Assembly (NCBI GenBank): GCA_050287105.1
Contig: JBNKBG010000062.1
Coordinates: 1-14,619, forward strand
Direction of reading: 5' to 3'
DNA from: JAPHTQ01 sp050287105
GTDB taxonomy: Bacteria > Pseudomonadota > Gammaproteobacteria > Thiohalomonadales > Thiohalomonadaceae
DNA length: 14,619 bases
Positions 13,554-14,619 of this stretch are shown one piece after another. How positions within the stretch are numbered: position 1 is the stretch's first letter; each line of letters starts with the position of its first letter. Made by a program: the position numbers and the translations under genes. Under the pieces are notes generated by a model. That model made no database searches, was not told the origin of the DNA, and saw only the letters and a program-made list of their open reading frames with translations.

Positions 13554-14619
13554 CTAATTGCCATGCGCCCTCATATGCGGAAACAGTAGCACGTCCCTGA
13601 TGGAAGGCGCATCGGTCAGAAGCATGACCAGACGATCGATACCGATGCCTTCACCCGCAGTCGGCGGCAGGCCATGTTCCAGGGCGGTGATGTAATCGGC
13701 ATCGAAGTGCATCGCCTCGACGTCACCCGCATCCTTATCCTCCACCTGCTTGCGGAAACGCTCGGCCTGATCTTCCGCATCGTTCAACTCGGAGAAGCCG
13801 TTGGCGATCTCGCGGCCACCAACAAAAAACTCAAAGCGATCGGTGACAAAGGGATCGCTATCGCTGCGTCGCGCCAATGGTGAGACCTCGGTGGGATAGG
13901 CGGTGATAAAGGTCGGATCCTTGAGCCGGTGCTCTACGGTTTTTTCGAAGATCTCGATCTGCACCTTGCCCAGACCGTAGGAATCCTTCAACGGAATGCC
14001 CAGTTTCTCCGCCACGCCACGCGCCTGCTGCAGATCATCCAGTTGTTCGACCTTGAGTTCAGGATTGAAGTGGAGAATCGACTCTTTCACTGACATGCGA
14101 CAGAAAGGTTTGCCAAAGTCGTACTCTTCGCCCTGATAGGTGATGGTGGTGGTACCCAGTACCGTCTGGGTCAGACCTCGCAGCAACTCCTCGGTCAGAT
14201 CCATCAGGTCATGATAATCGGCGTAGGCCTGATAAAACTCCATCATGGTGAATTCGGGATTGTGCCGGGTAGAGAGTCCTTCGTTACGGAAGTTACGGTT
14301 GATCTCAAAGACCCGCTCAAAGCCGCCGACAACCAGCCGCTTGAGATAGAGCTCCGGCGCGATACGCAGGAACAGCTCCATATCGAGGGCGTTGTGGAAG
14401 GTGACGAAGGGGCGTGCGGTGGCACCGCCGGGGATCGCCTGCATCATCGGCGTCTCCACTTCGAGGAAATCGCGCGCCACCATAAAATCGCGGATGTAGT
14501 GAATGATGCGGGAGCGGATCTTGAAGGTGTCACGGGTTACATCGTTGACGATCAGGTCCAGATAGCGCTGGCGATACTTGGTCTCCTGATCGGTGAGGCC
14601 ATGCCACTTCTCCGGCAAC
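13554..14619 (-). CDS. lysS: Lysyl-tRNA synthetase, class II, N-terminus cut off by window edge
   Basis: Charges tRNA-Lys with lysine; cytosolic. The visible 354 residues cover the class II catalytic domain. Features: PEKWHGLTDQETKYRQRYLDL at the domain entry (quoted in part as WHGLTDQETKYRQRYLDL); motif 1 RDFLEVETPMM; motif 2 FRNEGLSTRHNPEFTMMEFY; motif 3 with GEGIGIDRLVMLLT and SIRDVLLFPHMR; it ends RAHGN-stop at 13554. The E. coli enzyme is about 505 residues, so some 145-150 residues with the OB-fold anticodon-binding domain lie beyond base 14619. A TTG at 14618 is an internal codon, not the start. The GGDEF gene follows on the same strand after 36 nt. Confidence 0.97.
   Translation of the reverse strand, partial: LPEKWHGLTDQETKYRQRYLDLIVNDVTRDTFKIRSRIIHYIRDFMVARDFLEVETPMMQAIPGGATARPFVTFHNALDMELFLRIAPELYLKRLVVGGFERVFEINRNFRNEGLSTRHNPEFTMMEFYQAYADYHDLMDLTEELLRGLTQTVLGTTTITYQGEEYDFGKPFCRMSVKESILHFNPELKVEQLDDLQQARGVAEKLGIPLKDSYGLGKVQIEIFEKTVEHRLKDPTFITAYPTEVSPLARRSDSDPFVTDRFEFFVGGREIANGFSELNDAEDQAERFRKQVEDKDAGDVEAMHFDADYITALEHGLPPTAGEGIGIDRLVMLLTDAPSIRDVLLFPHMRAHGN

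Noticed and set aside
1..14619. Search for CRISPR arrays, insertion sequences, integrases, attachment repeats, tRNAs, defence or toxin islands
   Set aside because: No regularly spaced repeats, transposase-like proteins, tRNA-like folds or atypical base composition were seen; all long coding regions are core genes, apart from YgfX, whose toxin role is uncertain.

Overview
The window is a dense stretch of core chromosome from a gammaproteobacterium of moderately high GC. The order lepA / mucD / rseC / rseA / rpoE // nadB is the layout known from Pseudomonas (algU-muc-lepA beside nadB) and, in part, from E. coli (rpoE operon divergent from nadB). SdhE and YgfX homologues next to nadB, with the sdhCDAB operon directly attached, suggest a non-enteric lineage such as a Chromatiales-like or sulfur-oxidiser-like group. 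That lineage guess is inference. I see no mobile element, CRISPR array, tRNA, rRNA or prophage.

Layout. Bases 1-4977, all on the minus strand and read from 4977 leftwards: rpoE/algU, rseA/mucA, rseC/mucC, a MucD-type periplasmic protease, a small glutaredoxin-like protein, and lepA (its 3' end lies outside the window). This is an envelope-stress operon, but rseB/mucB is absent from its usual place between rseA and rseC. A 210-bp divergent region (4978-5187) separates it from nadB on the plus strand (5188-6783). nadB converges on, and overlaps by 26 bp, the end of a minus-strand respiratory operon, sdhC-sdhD-sdhA-sdhB-sdhE-ygfX (10582 down to 6758), whose junctions are all tight or overlapping. 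A 98-bp divergent region then leads to ygfZ (plus strand), followed by an HDOD-domain protein (plus). The HDOD gene meets a membrane GGDEF diguanylate cyclase (minus) tail to tail with 3 bp between stop codons. lysS (minus, N-terminal part outside the window) fills the right end.

How the parts fit. The left block senses and repairs envelope damage: an ECF sigma factor, its membrane anti-sigma factor, a membrane Cys-rich protein, a protease/chaperone and a thiol-redox protein, with the ribosomal GTPase LepA downstream. The middle block joins two relatives of one flavoprotein family: NadB, which can pass electrons to fumarate, and SdhA, the succinate:quinone oxidoreductase flavoprotein. It also holds the SdhA flavinylation factor SdhE, the SdhE partner YgfX, and (divergently) the Fe-S maintenance protein YgfZ. 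The right block has two signalling proteins beside lysS.

I found no convincing new system. The most useful oddities are the missing rseB with a retained RseA C-terminal segment, the face-to-face promoter-like palindrome between sdhC and ygfZ, the possible leader stem-loops before nadB, and several gene overlaps. Start codons were moved inward from the longest open frame for mucD, rseA, ygfX, sdhD, sdhC, ygfZ and the HDOD gene, for the reasons given in each entry.
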